From contig JAAWAM010000016.1 of the NCBI GenBank assembly GCA_022792135.1, positions 1 through 32,384 on the forward strand: DNA of 32,384 nt. The letters run 5' to 3'. Below, piece by piece: positions 7,836-16,681 of this stretch. A model generated the notes under the pieces. That model was given only the letters and a program-made list of their open reading frames with translations, searched no databases and had not been told where the DNA came from. A program made the translations under genes and the position numbers. Origin of the DNA: Clostridia bacterium. GTDB lineage: Bacteria > Bacillota > Clostridia > TANB77 > CAG-508. Position 1 is the first letter of the stretch. Each line of letters starts with the position of its first letter.

Positions 7836-10800
7836 ATGAACTTAAAAAAGAACTTATTGGCAAGCATTGTTATTATTTTGTTAATTCTATTTGTAGTACC
7901 AACTATTACCCTTGCCACTAATACAACAACGCCACTACATTTAGGAGTTACCGAAATAAGAACCAATGACACACCACATATGGGATACAGTATAGGAGAC
8001 CCAAATACAAACCAACAAACAGGGATGGCAGCTAAAATTTGGAACATTGTAAGATATAGTAGTAGCACATCCAATGACCCAACAGAAGATGACATTTATT
8101 GTTTAAAAGCAGGAGTTGGTTTTTCAGATGTAAAAAAACGTGCTGCTTATAATGTTTTTTATGATATGAAAACAGAAAGAGAAGAAATAAAAGCACAAAA
8201 CGATGTTTTAAAATCAATCGTAGAAGGAACGATTCCCTATCAAGCAAACCCAACATCTGAAACAGTTCAAGTAAGTAAATATGATGCTATATTGGCTTTA
8301 GGAGATATGTTATATTTGATAGATGGTTCCACAGATTCAGACAAAGAAGCTTTATTAACAGCAGCTGGAATTCATGAAGAAGAATGGGATACGCCACTTA
8401 CTAGAGATGATATAGCAGCCATTCAACAAGCAGCTATTTGGTATTTTACGAATTACTATAAAAAAGACGAAACCAATACCAATACCTATCAAGAAACAGA
8501 AGAGCATGACTTAAAATATGACAAAACAGCTAATACAGGGTGGCTTAACTATACCTTAGATGGTACCACTTATCAGAGTTTATCTGGCTATAATCCAACC
8601 AGTGTAGAACCAGGAAAAAGTCTTGGATTACAAAGACAGCAACAAGCAGAGATTTTGTATCAATATTTGATCCAAACAGCAAAAGCAAATGCCAATCGTT
8701 ATTCTAATACAACGACATCAGGAGTACCAGCAGTTGTTAACACAAAAACGCTAAATTACGAACAAAAGGGAGTAAATTATTTAGTAGGACCAATTAACAT
8801 AACAGAAACAGAAGGAAATAATATACCATATACCATAGACTTCATTGTAAAAAATGGAGGAACAGAAACAACAAATTATAAACTATTGGATAGTAGTAAA
8901 ACAGAAGTAGCAGAAGGAACTACTGTAAAAGATTTAGTAGGACAAGATTTTTATCTTTCTGTACCAGTTGAGTCTACCTCTACTATTTCTGTAGCAATTA
9001 CCATCCATTATAGTACAACAAAGCTAACACTATGGGCTTCTACAACCAATAACCAAGAACAACCAGTTTTTATACCAGAAAAGAAAAATGAGTCAGTACC
9101 AGTGGAATTAACAGTTACGCCAAATGAAGCACCATTTGATTTAGCATTAAGAAAATACATAACAAAAGTAAATGGAGTAGAATTAAACAGAACAAATTCA
9201 AGAGTACCTGTTATAGAAGAAGAAACTTTAGAATCTGGAACAACAGCTACCTACAAACACAAAAAAGATCCAGTTGCTATAAAAACAGGAGATAAAGTTA
9301 CCTATCAAATAACCATTTATAATGAAGGGGAAAAAGCAGGACGTGCTACTAAAATAGTGGATCAATTGCCAACAGGACTAAAGTTTAAAAATATTATAAG
9401 TGGAAATTTTGAATTAGGAACCTATCAGGAAACAGACAATCGATTAAACTTAATAAGAAAAGCAGATAATACAAATGATTTAGCAGCTTATGAACCAGGA
9501 AAATTAAGTTCAGAAACGATAGAGATTGAATGTGAAGTAACAGCAACAGCAGATGCCCAAAATAACAAAATTTTAACAAATGTTGCTTGGATTGCAGAAG
9601 CAATTGATAGTGAAAGTAATATAACCATTACGAATCAAATCGGAGCAGATCGAGACTCTGAACCAGAAACAATACCAAATGTCAACAAAGACAATATGGA
9701 AAACTACACAGGAAATGATAATAAAGCTGACTTAAGTGATTCAAATTGGTATTATAAAGGACAACAAGACGATGATGATTTTGAAAAGTTAATTTTAGTA
9801 CCACAATCATTTGACTTAAAGTTAATTAAAAGAATTACAGAAGTAAATAACCAAAAAGTACCAGAAAGAATAGAAAAAGTAGACGTAAGTAAATTAAACA
9901 CACTAGATGAAAATGGAAACTTAATTACAACAGGAGATTATACTTTAAGTAAAGAGCCAGTAGGAGTAAAAAAAGGAGATATTGTTACTTATACTTTTAG
10001 AATTTATAATGAAGGAACCATAGATGGATTTGCTTCAGAAATAACAGAAGATATTCCAGAAGGATTAGCCTATTTATGGGATGATGGAATTGAGCTAAAG
10101 GAAGACAAAACCATAAATTGGGATAATGTAACAACTGAATTTACCAAAGAGGAAAAAGAAGCAATAGAATTCAACTTAAATCACTATTGGACCTATGCAG
10201 ATAGCACACTAAAAACAATAAAAACAGACTATTTATCATTAGAAAATGGAAAAGTTCAAAATGGAGAGAATAGTAACTTAATCAAAGCATTTGGAAATAA
10301 TGATGGAACCAAAACAGAAGCAGACCTTTCTTATCAAGAAGTATCTGTAAAATTAAAAGTAGTTTCTGAAGATTTAACAGGTACTATTATTCGAAATGAA
10401 GCTTGTATTTCAGAAGACACAGATAAAGACGGAAACGAAATTGACGATCGAGATTCTGATACAGAAGAATGGGTAAAATATGAAGATGATGAAGATTATG
10501 ATAACATTGTGTTACAAACATTTGACTTAGCGTTAAGAAAATTCATTATCGCAGTTAGTAACGATACTAAAATTGACAGCGAAAAATACTTAAAAAATGC
10601 AGATGGTTCTTATGCAAGAGCACCAGTTGTAGATACTTCTAAATTAAATACGTTAGATGAAAACAACAGAATCATAACAACAGCTACTTACAATCATACA
10701 AAAGAGCCAGTTCTTGTAAAACAAAGCGACATTGTAGTTTATATGTTAAGAGTTTATAATGAAGGTGACATAGATGGTTATGCTAGCGAAATCAAAGATC

Positions 10801-11819
10801 ATTTACCACCATACTTAGAATTTGTAGAAGGACAATTTAATGAAGAATATGGATGGCAAGTATCAGAAGATGGAAGAACGGTAACTACTAGGTATTTAGA
10901 GGATAGTAAAATTAATAAAGCTATTAAAAATGAAGATGGAAAATATGTATTATCTTACCAAGAAGTACCAATTATGTGTAAAGTAAAAGAAAATGCAAAA
11001 ACAAGTGAAAATATCACAAACATTGCAGATATTACAGAATATTTAGATGAGAACAAAGAGCCAATAACAGACAGAGACTCACAAAAAGATAATGTAAATC
11101 TTCCAGAAGACAAAGACTTACCAAATTATAAAGAAAATGAAAAGGCAAGTTATGTACCAGGGCAACAAGATGATGATGACTTTGAAAAAGTAATGGTAAA
11201 AATATTTGACTTAGCACTAAGAAAATGGGTAACACAAGCCATTGTAATTGAAGATGGGCAACAAACAATTACCAATACAGGTCATCAACCATATGATGAT
11301 CCAGAACAAGTAGTAAAAGTTGAATTACACAGAAAGAAAATCAATCAAGTAACCGTTAAATTTAGATATTCTATTCGAGTTATAAATGAAGGAGAAATTG
11401 CAGGATATGCTAAAGAAATAACAGACTATGTACCAGAAGGATTACGATTTATAGCAGAAGATAATCCAGGTTGGACAGATGAAGGAAATAATGTGATTTC
11501 AACTCGTTTATTAGAAAATACACTATTACAACCAGGAGAATATGCAGATGTAGAAGTTGTACTTACTTGGATTAATAACCAAGATAATATGGGAGTAAAA
11601 GTAAATACAGCAGAAATCTCAGAAGACTATAACGAATATGGAGTACCAGACAAAGACTCAACACCAGATAACAAAAAACCAGGAGAAGACGATATCGACG
11701 ATGCACCAGTTATGTTATCAATCAGTACAGGACAAATTAGAATTTACTTTACATTAGGATTTGTTGTATTAATTACCATAGCAGGAGGATTAGTTTTAAT
11801 TAAGAAATTTGTACTATAA
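7836..11819 (+). CDS. Large thioester-domain adhesin with four isopeptide-type repeat domains
   Basis: 1327 residues. A signal peptide (about 1-27) leads into a thioester domain: Cys89 in DIYCLKAG and Gln198 in IQQAAIWYF match the Cys-Gln pair that forms the internal thioester in Gram-positive adhesins of the TED family, used for covalent attachment to a target. Then come four related stalk domains whose first strand begins at Phe 434, 659, 896 and 1124 (FDLALRK, FDLKLIK, FDLALRK, FDLALRK), each with a YNEGxxxGxAxEIxDxxP stretch. They resemble DUF11 or Cna-type domains that form Lys-Asn isopeptide bonds (inference). Acidic linkers such as GQQDDDDFEK separate them. The end is SISTGQ, a transmembrane helix and KK: no LPXTG, but SISTG may be a sortase variant. 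The ribosome site is AAAGGAGA. Confidence 0.88.
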   Translation: MNLKKNLLASIVIILLILFVVPTITLATNTTTPLHLGVTEIRTNDTPHMGYSIGDPNTNQQTGMAAKIWNIVRYSSSTSNDPTEDDIYCLKAGVGFSDVKKRAAYNVFYDMKTEREEIKAQNDVLKSIVEGTIPYQANPTSETVQVSKYDAILALGDMLYLIDGSTDSDKEALLTAAGIHEEEWDTPLTRDDIAAIQQAAIWYFTNYYKKDETNTNTYQETEEHDLKYDKTANTGWLNYTLDGTTYQSLSGYNPTSVEPGKSLGLQRQQQAEILYQYLIQTAKANANRYSNTTTSGVPAVVNTKTLNYEQKGVNYLVGPINITETEGNNIPYTIDFIVKNGGTETTNYKLLDSSKTEVAEGTTVKDLVGQDFYLSVPVESTSTISVAITIHYSTTKLTLWASTTNNQEQPVFIPEKKNESVPVELTVTPNEAPFDLALRKYITKVNGVELNRTNSRVPVIEEETLESGTTATYKHKKDPVAIKTGDKVTYQITIYNEGEKAGRATKIVDQLPTGLKFKNIISGNFELGTYQETDNRLNLIRKADNTNDLAAYEPGKLSSETIEIECEVTATADAQNNKILTNVAWIAEAIDSESNITITNQIGADRDSEPETIPNVNKDNMENYTGNDNKADLSDSNWYYKGQQDDDDFEKLILVPQSFDLKLIKRITEVNNQKVPERIEKVDVSKLNTLDENGNLITTGDYTLSKEPVGVKKGDIVTYTFRIYNEGTIDGFASEITEDIPEGLAYLWDDGIELKEDKTINWDNVTTEFTKEEKEAIEFNLNHYWTYADSTLKTIKTDYLSLENGKVQNGENSNLIKAFGNNDGTKTEADLSYQEVSVKLKVVSEDLTGTIIRNEACISEDTDKDGNEIDDRDSDTEEWVKYEDDEDYDNIVLQTFDLALRKFIIAVSNDTKIDSEKYLKNADGSYARAPVVDTSKLNTLDENNRIITTATYNHTKEPVLVKQSDIVVYMLRVYNEGDIDGYASEIKDHLPPYLEFVEGQFNEEYGWQVSEDGRTVTTRYLEDSKINKAIKNEDGKYVLSYQEVPIMCKVKENAKTSENITNIADITEYLDENKEPITDRDSQKDNVNLPEDKDLPNYKENEKASYVPGQQDDDDFEKVMVKIFDLALRKWVTQAIVIEDGQQTITNTGHQPYDDPEQVVKVELHRKKINQVTVKFRYSIRVINEGEIAGYAKEITDYVPEGLRFIAEDNPGWTDEGNNVISTRLLENTLLQPGEYADVEVVLTWINNQDNMGVKVNTAEISEDYNEYGVPDKDSTPDNKKPGEDDIDDAPVMLSISTGQIRIYFTLGFVVLITIAGGLVLIKKFVL

Positions 11820-11820
11820 A

Positions 11821-11882
11821 ATGGCTAATTGGGGACAGGTACAAAGTGACCATGGCTAATGAGGGACAGGTACAAAGTAGCC
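11821..11882. repeat. Two tandem 31-bp GGGGACAGGTAC-type repeats
   Basis: Copies at 11821-11851 and 11852-11882 match at 27 of 31 positions; each begins ATGGCTAAT and contains GGGACAGGTACAAAGT. They start directly after the adhesin stop codon. A related copy ends ispG (31830) and a related hairpin ends aspS (29751). Confidence 0.85.
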
Positions 11883-11891
11883 AAAAATAGA

Positions 11892-11933
11892 AAAACACAC
11901 AAATTTACAAAATAGGTAGTTTGTGTGTTTTTT
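11892..11933 (+). terminator. Terminator after the thioester adhesin
   Basis: Perfect 12-bp stem AAAACACACAAA (11892-11903) with TTTGTGTGTTTT (11920-11931), 16-nt loop, ending in a T run to 11933. Confidence 0.85.
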
Positions 11934-11934
11934 C

Positions 11935-11963
11935 TTGAAAAATGGAAACTTTTATAGTAAAAT
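11935..11963 (+). promoter_or_regulatory. Sigma-A promoter for the PLP-enzyme gene
   Basis: TTGAAA (11935-11940), 17 nt, TAAAAT (11958-11963), immediately after the terminator and about 30 nt before the start codon. Confidence 0.6.
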
Positions 11964-11993
11964 AAGAGAAAACAAAAGGAAAGAAGGATTTGT

Positions 11994-13229
11994 ATGGACT
12001 TAGAATTATTAAACAAGATAAAAGAAGCAGAAAAAGAGTTAGAGCCAGTTTTTGAAGAATTGGATAGAATATGTGAAGAAAATAGTCAAAAAGTATTAGA
12101 AGCTTTCCAAGAATGTGATTTACAAGAAAGTCATTTAATATCTTCTACTGGATATGGAATTGATGAACCAGGGAGAAACAAAATTGAAGAGATTTATAGC
12201 AAGATATTTAAAGCAGAAGATGCCTTAGTAAGAACCCAATTAATTTCAGGAACACATGCATTATCTGTTACATTATTTGGGTTGTTAAGACCAAACGATA
12301 CCATGATAAGCATTACAGGAGCTCCTTATGACACGTTACAAACCGTTATTGGAATAGGAGAGGAAGTAAGTGAAAGTTCTTTAAAATCATTTGGAGTTCA
12401 TTATGAACAAATTGAATTAATTAACAATGATTTTGATATCCAAACCATTCAGAAAAGATTAGCGAAAAAAGATGTAAAATTAGTAGAAATTCAAAAATCA
12501 AGAGGATATTCTACAAGAGAAAGTTTAACAATCGAAAAAATAGAAAGAGTAGTCAAAGCAATTCGAGAAGTCAATCAAGAAGTTATCATCATGGTAGATA
12601 ACTGTTATGGAGAATTTGTAGAAGATAGAGAACCAATTGAAGTAGGAGCTGATATAGCAGTAGGTTCTTTAATGAAAAACTTAGGGGCAGGAATTGCCAC
12701 ATCAGGAGCTTATATTGTTGGAAAAAAACATTGGATTAAACTATGTGCAGAAAGGCTAACTTCACCTGGAATCGGAAAAGAAATAGGACCATCTCTTAAT
12801 CAAAATCCATTGTTACTAAAAGGATTATTCTTTGCACCTAGTGTTGTTAGAAGTAGTGTAAAAACAGCGGTTTTTGCTAGTTATATGTTAGAAAAGTTAG
12901 GATATGACGTAGAGCCAAAATATCATGCTAAAAGAGGAGACATTGTACAAACTTTAAGTTTAGGTTCAGAGGAAAATTTAGTAAAATTCTGTCAGGGAAT
13001 TCAAAAAGGTTCACCAGTTGATTCGAATGTACTTCCTTATCCAGGAGATATGGGAGGATATGAAGATAAGGTTATTATGGCAGCGGGAACATTTACCCAA
13101 GGTTCAACGATAGAACTTAGTTGTGATGGACCAATTAGACCACCTTATATTGCTTATATGCAAGGAGGGCTTACCTATGAATATGGGAAATTGGGAATTC
13201 TAAAAGCAATAGAATATATGCAAAAATAA
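11994..13229 (+). CDS. PLP-dependent methionine gamma-lyase/aluminium-resistance family protein
   Basis: 411 residues, a full-length match to the family annotated as methionine gamma-lyase family or aluminium resistance protein (fold type I PLP enzymes related to cystathionine beta-lyase). Visible signatures are SSTGYGIDEPGR, RTQLISGTHALS, ITGAPYDTL, VDNCYGEF and VGSLMKNLGAGIATSGAY, where K228 is the expected PLP lysine. The C-terminal part has AAGTFTQGSTIELSCDGP. The substrate is not established for the family; the aluminium name is historical. ATG 11994 has an AGGAAAGAAGGA purine tract upstream and its own promoter. A flavoprotein and yigZ follow closely in the same direction and probably share the transcript. 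Confidence 0.92.
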   Translation: MDLELLNKIKEAEKELEPVFEELDRICEENSQKVLEAFQECDLQESHLISSTGYGIDEPGRNKIEEIYSKIFKAEDALVRTQLISGTHALSVTLFGLLRPNDTMISITGAPYDTLQTVIGIGEEVSESSLKSFGVHYEQIELINNDFDIQTIQKRLAKKDVKLVEIQKSRGYSTRESLTIEKIERVVKAIREVNQEVIIMVDNCYGEFVEDREPIEVGADIAVGSLMKNLGAGIATSGAYIVGKKHWIKLCAERLTSPGIGKEIGPSLNQNPLLLKGLFFAPSVVRSSVKTAVFASYMLEKLGYDVEPKYHAKRGDIVQTLSLGSEENLVKFCQGIQKGSPVDSNVLPYPGDMGGYEDKVIMAAGTFTQGSTIELSCDGPIRPPYIAYMQGGLTYEYGKLGILKAIEYMQK

Positions 13230-13262
13230 GAAAGAAAAATAAAACCAAAAGAAAGGTTAATA

Positions 13263-14507
13263 ATGAAAGTAATTGTAATTGGCGGAGGGCCTGCAGGAAT
13301 GATGGCAGCAATCACTTCTGCACAAAATGGGAATTCAGTAATTTTAATGGAAAAAATGCAGTCATTAGGAAGAAAATTATTAATAACTGGAAAAGGAAGA
13401 TGTAATATTACATCTTCTTTAGAAATGGAAGAATTTATTAAAAATACACCAGGAAATGGAATGTTTTTATATAGTTGCTATCAGCAATTTTCAAATCAAG
13501 ATATCATCCAGTTTTTGAAAGAAGAAGGATTAGAAGTAAAAGAAGAGCGAGGAAATCGAGTTTTTCCAATAACGGATAAATCTTTAGATGTTTTAAAATG
13601 TTTTACAAAGAAAATAAAGAAATTAAAGATAAAAGTAGAATATGATACAAAAGTAGAAGAAATTGTAGTAGAAGAAAATAGAGTAGTTGGTGTAAAAGTT
13701 CATAATCATATGATAAAAGCAGATAAAGTCATATTGGCAACAGGAGGGAAGAGTTATCCTTTAACAGGTTCAACAGGAGATGGATATGAATTAGCCAAAA
13801 AAGTAGGACATACCATAACCAAAATAAGACCATCACTAGTACCATTAGAAATATGGCAAAAAGAAGTATGTAAAAATTTGCAAGGGCTAAGTTTAAGAAA
13901 TGTAAAAATACGACTAAATGACACCCAAACCAATAAGAAGATTTATGAAGATTTTGGAGAAATGATATTTACACATTTTGGAGTATCAGGTCCTACGATA
14001 TTAAGTTCTTCTGCTCATTTAGTGAGATATAAGAAGATAGAAGAAAAACTAAGAAATAGGAAAATTGTATTATCGATTGATTTGAAACCAGCATTAGCAG
14101 AAGAAAAATTAGACGATAGAATAATGCGAGATTTTAAAGAGAAAAAGAATAAGCAATTTAAAAATAGCTTAGATGCCTTATTACCTAAAAAACTAATTCC
14201 TATTATGATCCAAAAGAGTAAAATCAATCCCAATAAACCTGTGAATGAAATTAAAAAGGAAGAGAGAAAGAAATTAGTAAGTTTGCTAAAAGATTTTTGC
14301 ATAGAGGTAAAAGATTTTAGACCAATAGAAGAGGCAATTATAACCAGTGGGGGAATCCATATAAAAGAAATTAACCCTAAAACAATGGAATCTAAATTGA
14401 TAAGAGGTTTGTATTTTGCAGGAGAAATGATAGATGTCGATAGTTATACAGGTGGATTTAATTTGCAGATTGCCTATTCAACGGGATATGTTGCGGGGTT
14501 ATCATAA
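13263..14507 (+). CDS. HI0933/YhiN-family FAD-dependent oxidoreductase
   Basis: 414 residues. The N-terminal Rossmann motif VIGGGPAGMMAA (5-16) binds FAD. It is followed by GRKLLITGKGRCNIT (about 37-51), the family signature, then the ILATGGKSYPLTGSTGDGY segment and C-terminal GLYFAGEMIDVDSYTGGFN, which closes over FAD. This family (also annotated BaiN-like or NAD(P)/FAD-dependent oxidoreductase) is widespread, and its substrate is generally unknown. The start has GAAAGG upstream and lies 33 nt after the PLP enzyme. yigZ starts 10 nt after the stop with its ribosome site overlapping the stop codon, so translation is probably coupled. Confidence 0.93.
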   Translation: MKVIVIGGGPAGMMAAITSAQNGNSVILMEKMQSLGRKLLITGKGRCNITSSLEMEEFIKNTPGNGMFLYSCYQQFSNQDIIQFLKEEGLEVKEERGNRVFPITDKSLDVLKCFTKKIKKLKIKVEYDTKVEEIVVEENRVVGVKVHNHMIKADKVILATGGKSYPLTGSTGDGYELAKKVGHTITKIRPSLVPLEIWQKEVCKNLQGLSLRNVKIRLNDTQTNKKIYEDFGEMIFTHFGVSGPTILSSSAHLVRYKKIEEKLRNRKIVLSIDLKPALAEEKLDDRIMRDFKEKKNKQFKNSLDALLPKKLIPIMIQKSKINPNKPVNEIKKEERKKLVSLLKDFCIEVKDFRPIEEAIITSGGIHIKEINPKTMESKLIRGLYFAGEMIDVDSYTGGFNLQIAYSTGYVAGLS

Positions 14508-14516
14508 AGGAGAAAA

Positions 14517-15149
14517 ATGAAAGAATTTATAACAATCAAAGAAAATGTCCAAACTGAAATTGTAGATAGAAAATCGAAATTTATAGCGAATCTATTTTAT
14601 ATAGAGAATAGCCAAGAAGCGGAAAACATCATAAAAAATACCAAGAAAAAGTATTTTGATGCAAGACATAATTGTATTGCTTATCGAACGATAGAAAAAG
14701 GACAACTAATTGAAAAGTCAAGTGATGATGGAGAACCATCTGGTACAGCAGGAGCACCGATGTTATATATTTTACAAAAAAATGGTTTGGTTAATGTGTT
14801 AATTATAGTAACGAGATATTTTGGCGGTATTTTATTAGGAACAGGAGGCTTGGTAAGAGCTTATTCCAATAGTTTATTACAAGCAATAGAAAAAAGTAGC
14901 AAAGTAGAGAAATGTTTTGGACAAGAATTAGAAGTAGAACTGGAATATAGTGAATTTGAAAATTTTAAGTATTATTGTAAAAATAACAGTATAAACCTTA
15001 TCCATACGCGTTATACAGAGAATATTGTTTGTATCATAGAATTAGAAGAACAAATAAAACAGAAATTGATGCGAGATTTTGAAAGAAAAAATATAAATTT
15101 AAATGATATCAAAGAATTATCTAAAAAATATATAACGAAAAGTATATAA
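14517..15149 (+). CDS. YigZ/IMPACT-family protein
   Basis: 210 residues, the usual length for the YigZ (UPF0029/IMPACT N-terminal) family. The diagnostic stretch KKYFDARHNCIAYR is followed by SSDDGEPSGTAGAPML and VTRYFGGILLGTGGLVRAY. A C-terminal DUF1949-like ferredoxin-fold domain covers about 135-205. Molecular function is unproven; the eukaryotic homologue IMPACT is linked to translation control. The ribosome site AAAGGAG (14506-14512) overlaps the stop of the preceding gene. No terminator is seen before spo0A, which has its own promoter. Confidence 0.93.
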   Translation: MKEFITIKENVQTEIVDRKSKFIANLFYIENSQEAENIIKNTKKKYFDARHNCIAYRTIEKGQLIEKSSDDGEPSGTAGAPMLYILQKNGLVNVLIIVTRYFGGILLGTGGLVRAYSNSLLQAIEKSSKVEKCFGQELEVELEYSEFENFKYYCKNNSINLIHTRYTENIVCIIELEEQIKQKLMRDFERKNINLNDIKELSKKYITKSI

Positions 15150-15194
15150 AAATGGAACTTTTACAAATAAATGGAAAAAAATGACAAAAAAATA

Positions 15195-15223
15195 TTGCAA
15201 ATCCTAAAATAAAGTATTATAAT
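15195..15223 (+). promoter_or_regulatory. Sigma-A-type promoter for spo0A
   Basis: TTGCAA (15195-15200), 17 nt, consensus TATAAT (15218-15223), about 40 nt before the start codon. No convincing sigma-H promoter or exact TGTCGAA Spo0A box was found beside it. Confidence 0.65.
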
Positions 15224-15269
15224 CATAATTGTAAAAAATTTACAGTAAAAATATTTTAGGAGGGAACAA

Positions 15270-16088
15270 ATGAAAGAGAAAATTTCTGTGTTAATAGCAG
15301 ACGATAATCAAGAATTTAGCCACACATTATCAACTTATATAAACAGTCAGGAAGATATGGAGGTAATAGGGATGGCAAAAGATGGAAATGAAGCGATAGA
15401 AATGATAACAAACACAAATCCAGATGTTGTTTTGTTAGATGTAATTATGCCACACCTTGATGGATTAGGAGTATTAGAAAAAATAAAAGGAATCAAGAAC
15501 ACAAAGAAACCAACTTGCATTATGTTATCAGCAGTAGGACAAGATAAGATAACGCAAAATGCAATTTTATTAGGAGCAGAATACTATGTTGTAAAACCAT
15601 TTGATATAGAATTGTTAATTAAAAGAATTCGAGAAATTAAGTTTTTTAGGCCAAGTCAAACGATTCATAATTTTATCACAAGAGAAACCAAACAACAATA
15701 CATCGATCTATCTAAGGGAGAAAGTAAAAAGGAAGAAAACTTAGAAGCTTTGGTAACTAATATTATACATGAAGTAGGGGTTCCAGCACATATTAAGGGA
15801 TATCAATATCTAAGAGAAGCGATTATGATGGTAGTAAATGATATTGATGTGATTAATCAAATTACCAAAAGTTTGTATCCAAAAATTGCTTTGAAATATA
15901 ATACAACACCAAGTAGAGTAGAACGTGCGATTCGTCATGCCATAGAAGTAGCATGGGGAAGAGGACAACAAGAAGCGGTAGAGAGTATTTTTGGATATAC
16001 GATTTCAGCAGCAAAAGGGAAACCAACGAATTCAGAATTTATTGCAATGATAGCTGATAAATTAAGACTAGAGTTAAAAAGTGCATAA
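15270..16088 (+). CDS. spo0A: Stage 0 sporulation response regulator Spo0A
   Basis: 272 residues, full length. The receiver domain (1-125) has the acidic pair D11-D12, the phosphorylation site D57 in [13 protein letters not shown] and K109 in VVKPFD. The C-terminal Spo0A domain (about 160-272) contains the near-invariant recognition region [18 protein letters not shown]. Phosphorylated Spo0A is the master switch for entry into sporulation. Its presence marks the organism as belonging to an endospore-forming lineage. The ribosome site is TAGGAGGG (15257-15264). In many Firmicutes spoIVB lies directly upstream; here it is yigZ. The 3' side holds a terminator facing a convergent candidate small RNA. 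Confidence 0.98.
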   Translation: MKEKISVLIADDNQEFSHTLSTYINSQEDMEVIGMAKDGNEAIEMITNTNPDVVLLDVIMPHLDGLGVLEKIKGIKNTKKPTCIMLSAVGQDKITQNAILLGAEYYVVKPFDIELLIKRIREIKFFRPSQTIHNFITRETKQQYIDLSKGESKKEENLEALVTNIIHEVGVPAHIKGYQYLREAIMMVVNDIDVINQITKSLYPKIALKYNTTPSRVERAIRHAIEVAWGRGQQEAVESIFGYTISAAKGKPTNSEFIAMIADKLRLELKSA

Positions 16089-16135
16089 AGAACGATATAA
16101 ACAGCTAACAGTAAGTAATAGAGCAATTACATAAT

Positions 16136-16180
16136 CTGCAACTACTACCAACTAATAGTTGCAGTCTACTCTGTTTTTTT
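16136..16180 (+). terminator. Terminator downstream of spo0A
   Basis: A 9-bp stem CTGCAACTA (16136-16144) with TAGTTGCAG (16156-16164), probably extended by AGAG/CTCT pairing outside it, is followed by seven T (16174-16180). The T run lies nine bases after the main stem, which makes it less standard. Confidence 0.55.
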
Positions 16181-16184
16181 ACAT

Positions 16185-16257
16185 AAAAAAAGTATGTGTA
16201 GTTGCAGTACACATACAGAACGAATGACATCCGCAGAACTGGACTCATCCTAATGTA
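16185..16257 (-). ncRNA. Candidate small RNA A (about 72 nt), convergent to spo0A
   Basis: A very strong minus-strand promoter (16263-16291) is followed about 40 nt later by an ideal terminator: GTATGTGTA, 7-nt loop CTGCAAC, TACACATAC (16216-16192), then seven T (16191-16185). No open frame with a ribosome site lies between them. The predicted transcript runs from about 16256 to 16185. No known RNA family was recognised. Its terminator loop and flank read CTGCAACTA, complementary to TAGTTGCAG in the spo0A 3' hairpin. The region 16089-16479 otherwise contains only terminators and no protein gene. Confidence 0.5.
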
Positions 16258-16262
16258 ACTAT

Positions 16263-16291
16263 ATAATAGCACATATTCCATTATATGTCAA
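16263..16291 (-). promoter_or_regulatory. Strong extended -10 promoter for small RNA A
   Basis: On the minus strand: TTGACA (16291-16286), 17 nt, TATTAT (16268-16263), with TGC directly before the -10 (extended -10 element). Confidence 0.75.
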
Positions 16292-16398
16292 ATATAAAAC
16301 TTTAATTCTTTTCATCTATCTGATTTTTCAAAGGGGCGATAATTGCTGATAAGTTACGCCTTTAAATTTACAAATGCATAAAATGAGTGAAGATATGA

Positions 16399-16448
16399 CA
16401 AAAATAAACAAATAAAACCAGCTTTTTTGAACTGGTTTTATTTGTTTA
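16399..16448 (-). terminator. Long perfect hairpin ending the 43-residue gene
   Basis: Perfect 17-bp inverted repeat, 16405-16421 with 16432-16448, with a 10-nt loop. On the minus strand it is followed by a T-rich tract (TATTTTTG), as expected for a terminator of the small minus-strand gene. Confidence 0.7.
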
Positions 16449-16479
16449 AGAGTTTCCGAATGATCGGTTTTCTTTTTAT

Positions 16480-16611
16480 TTAATTTCCATTTGTATTTGG
16501 TGTAGAGCGACGATGAGCTCTAACAAATGTACCATTCGCTTTTGTATAAGAATGAACAGTTACAATTTTTTTTGCTTGTTTTCCGCGAATGCTAGTTTTT
16601 GTTTTTGCCAT
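16480..16611 (-). CDS. Small basic protein, 43 residues, unknown function
   Basis: The protein begins MAKTKTSIRGKQAKK and ends in an Arg/Asn-rich tail; its middle reads VHSYTKANGTFVRAHRRS. It is strongly basic. This middle resembles a short GYxRxxGTxVxxHxRS-type motif seen in assorted hypothetical proteins (recalled similarity, not searched). The minus strand has AAGGAAAGG just upstream; the spacing fits the start at 16611, while an in-frame ATG six bases earlier (16617) would sit too close. A dedicated 17-bp terminator follows. It lies 162 nt downstream of the DUF262 gene on the same strand. Coding status is supported by ribosome site, composition and terminator only. Confidence 0.6.
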   Translation of the reverse strand: MAKTKTSIRGKQAKKIVTVHSYTKANGTFVRAHRRSTPNTNGN

Positions 16612-16646
16612 AACCATACCTTTCCTTTCTTAGTTGCGATTTTTCC

Positions 16647-16675
16647 TTGATAATATTTGGTATGTATGTTATAAT
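16647..16675 (+). promoter_or_regulatory. Strong extended -10 promoter for small RNA B
   Basis: TTGATA (16647-16652), 17 nt, consensus TATAAT (16670-16675), with TGT before the -10 (extended -10). No protein gene follows on the plus strand. Confidence 0.7.
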
Positions 16676-16681
16676 AATGTT

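Noticed and set aside
16185..16257. Hammerhead ribozyme or a peptide gene in small RNA A
   Set aside because: A GATGAGTCC string recalls the hammerhead core, but the GAAA and stem arrangement are missing. An ATG frame exists but its AGG is too close to act as a ribosome site and the frame runs through the terminator.
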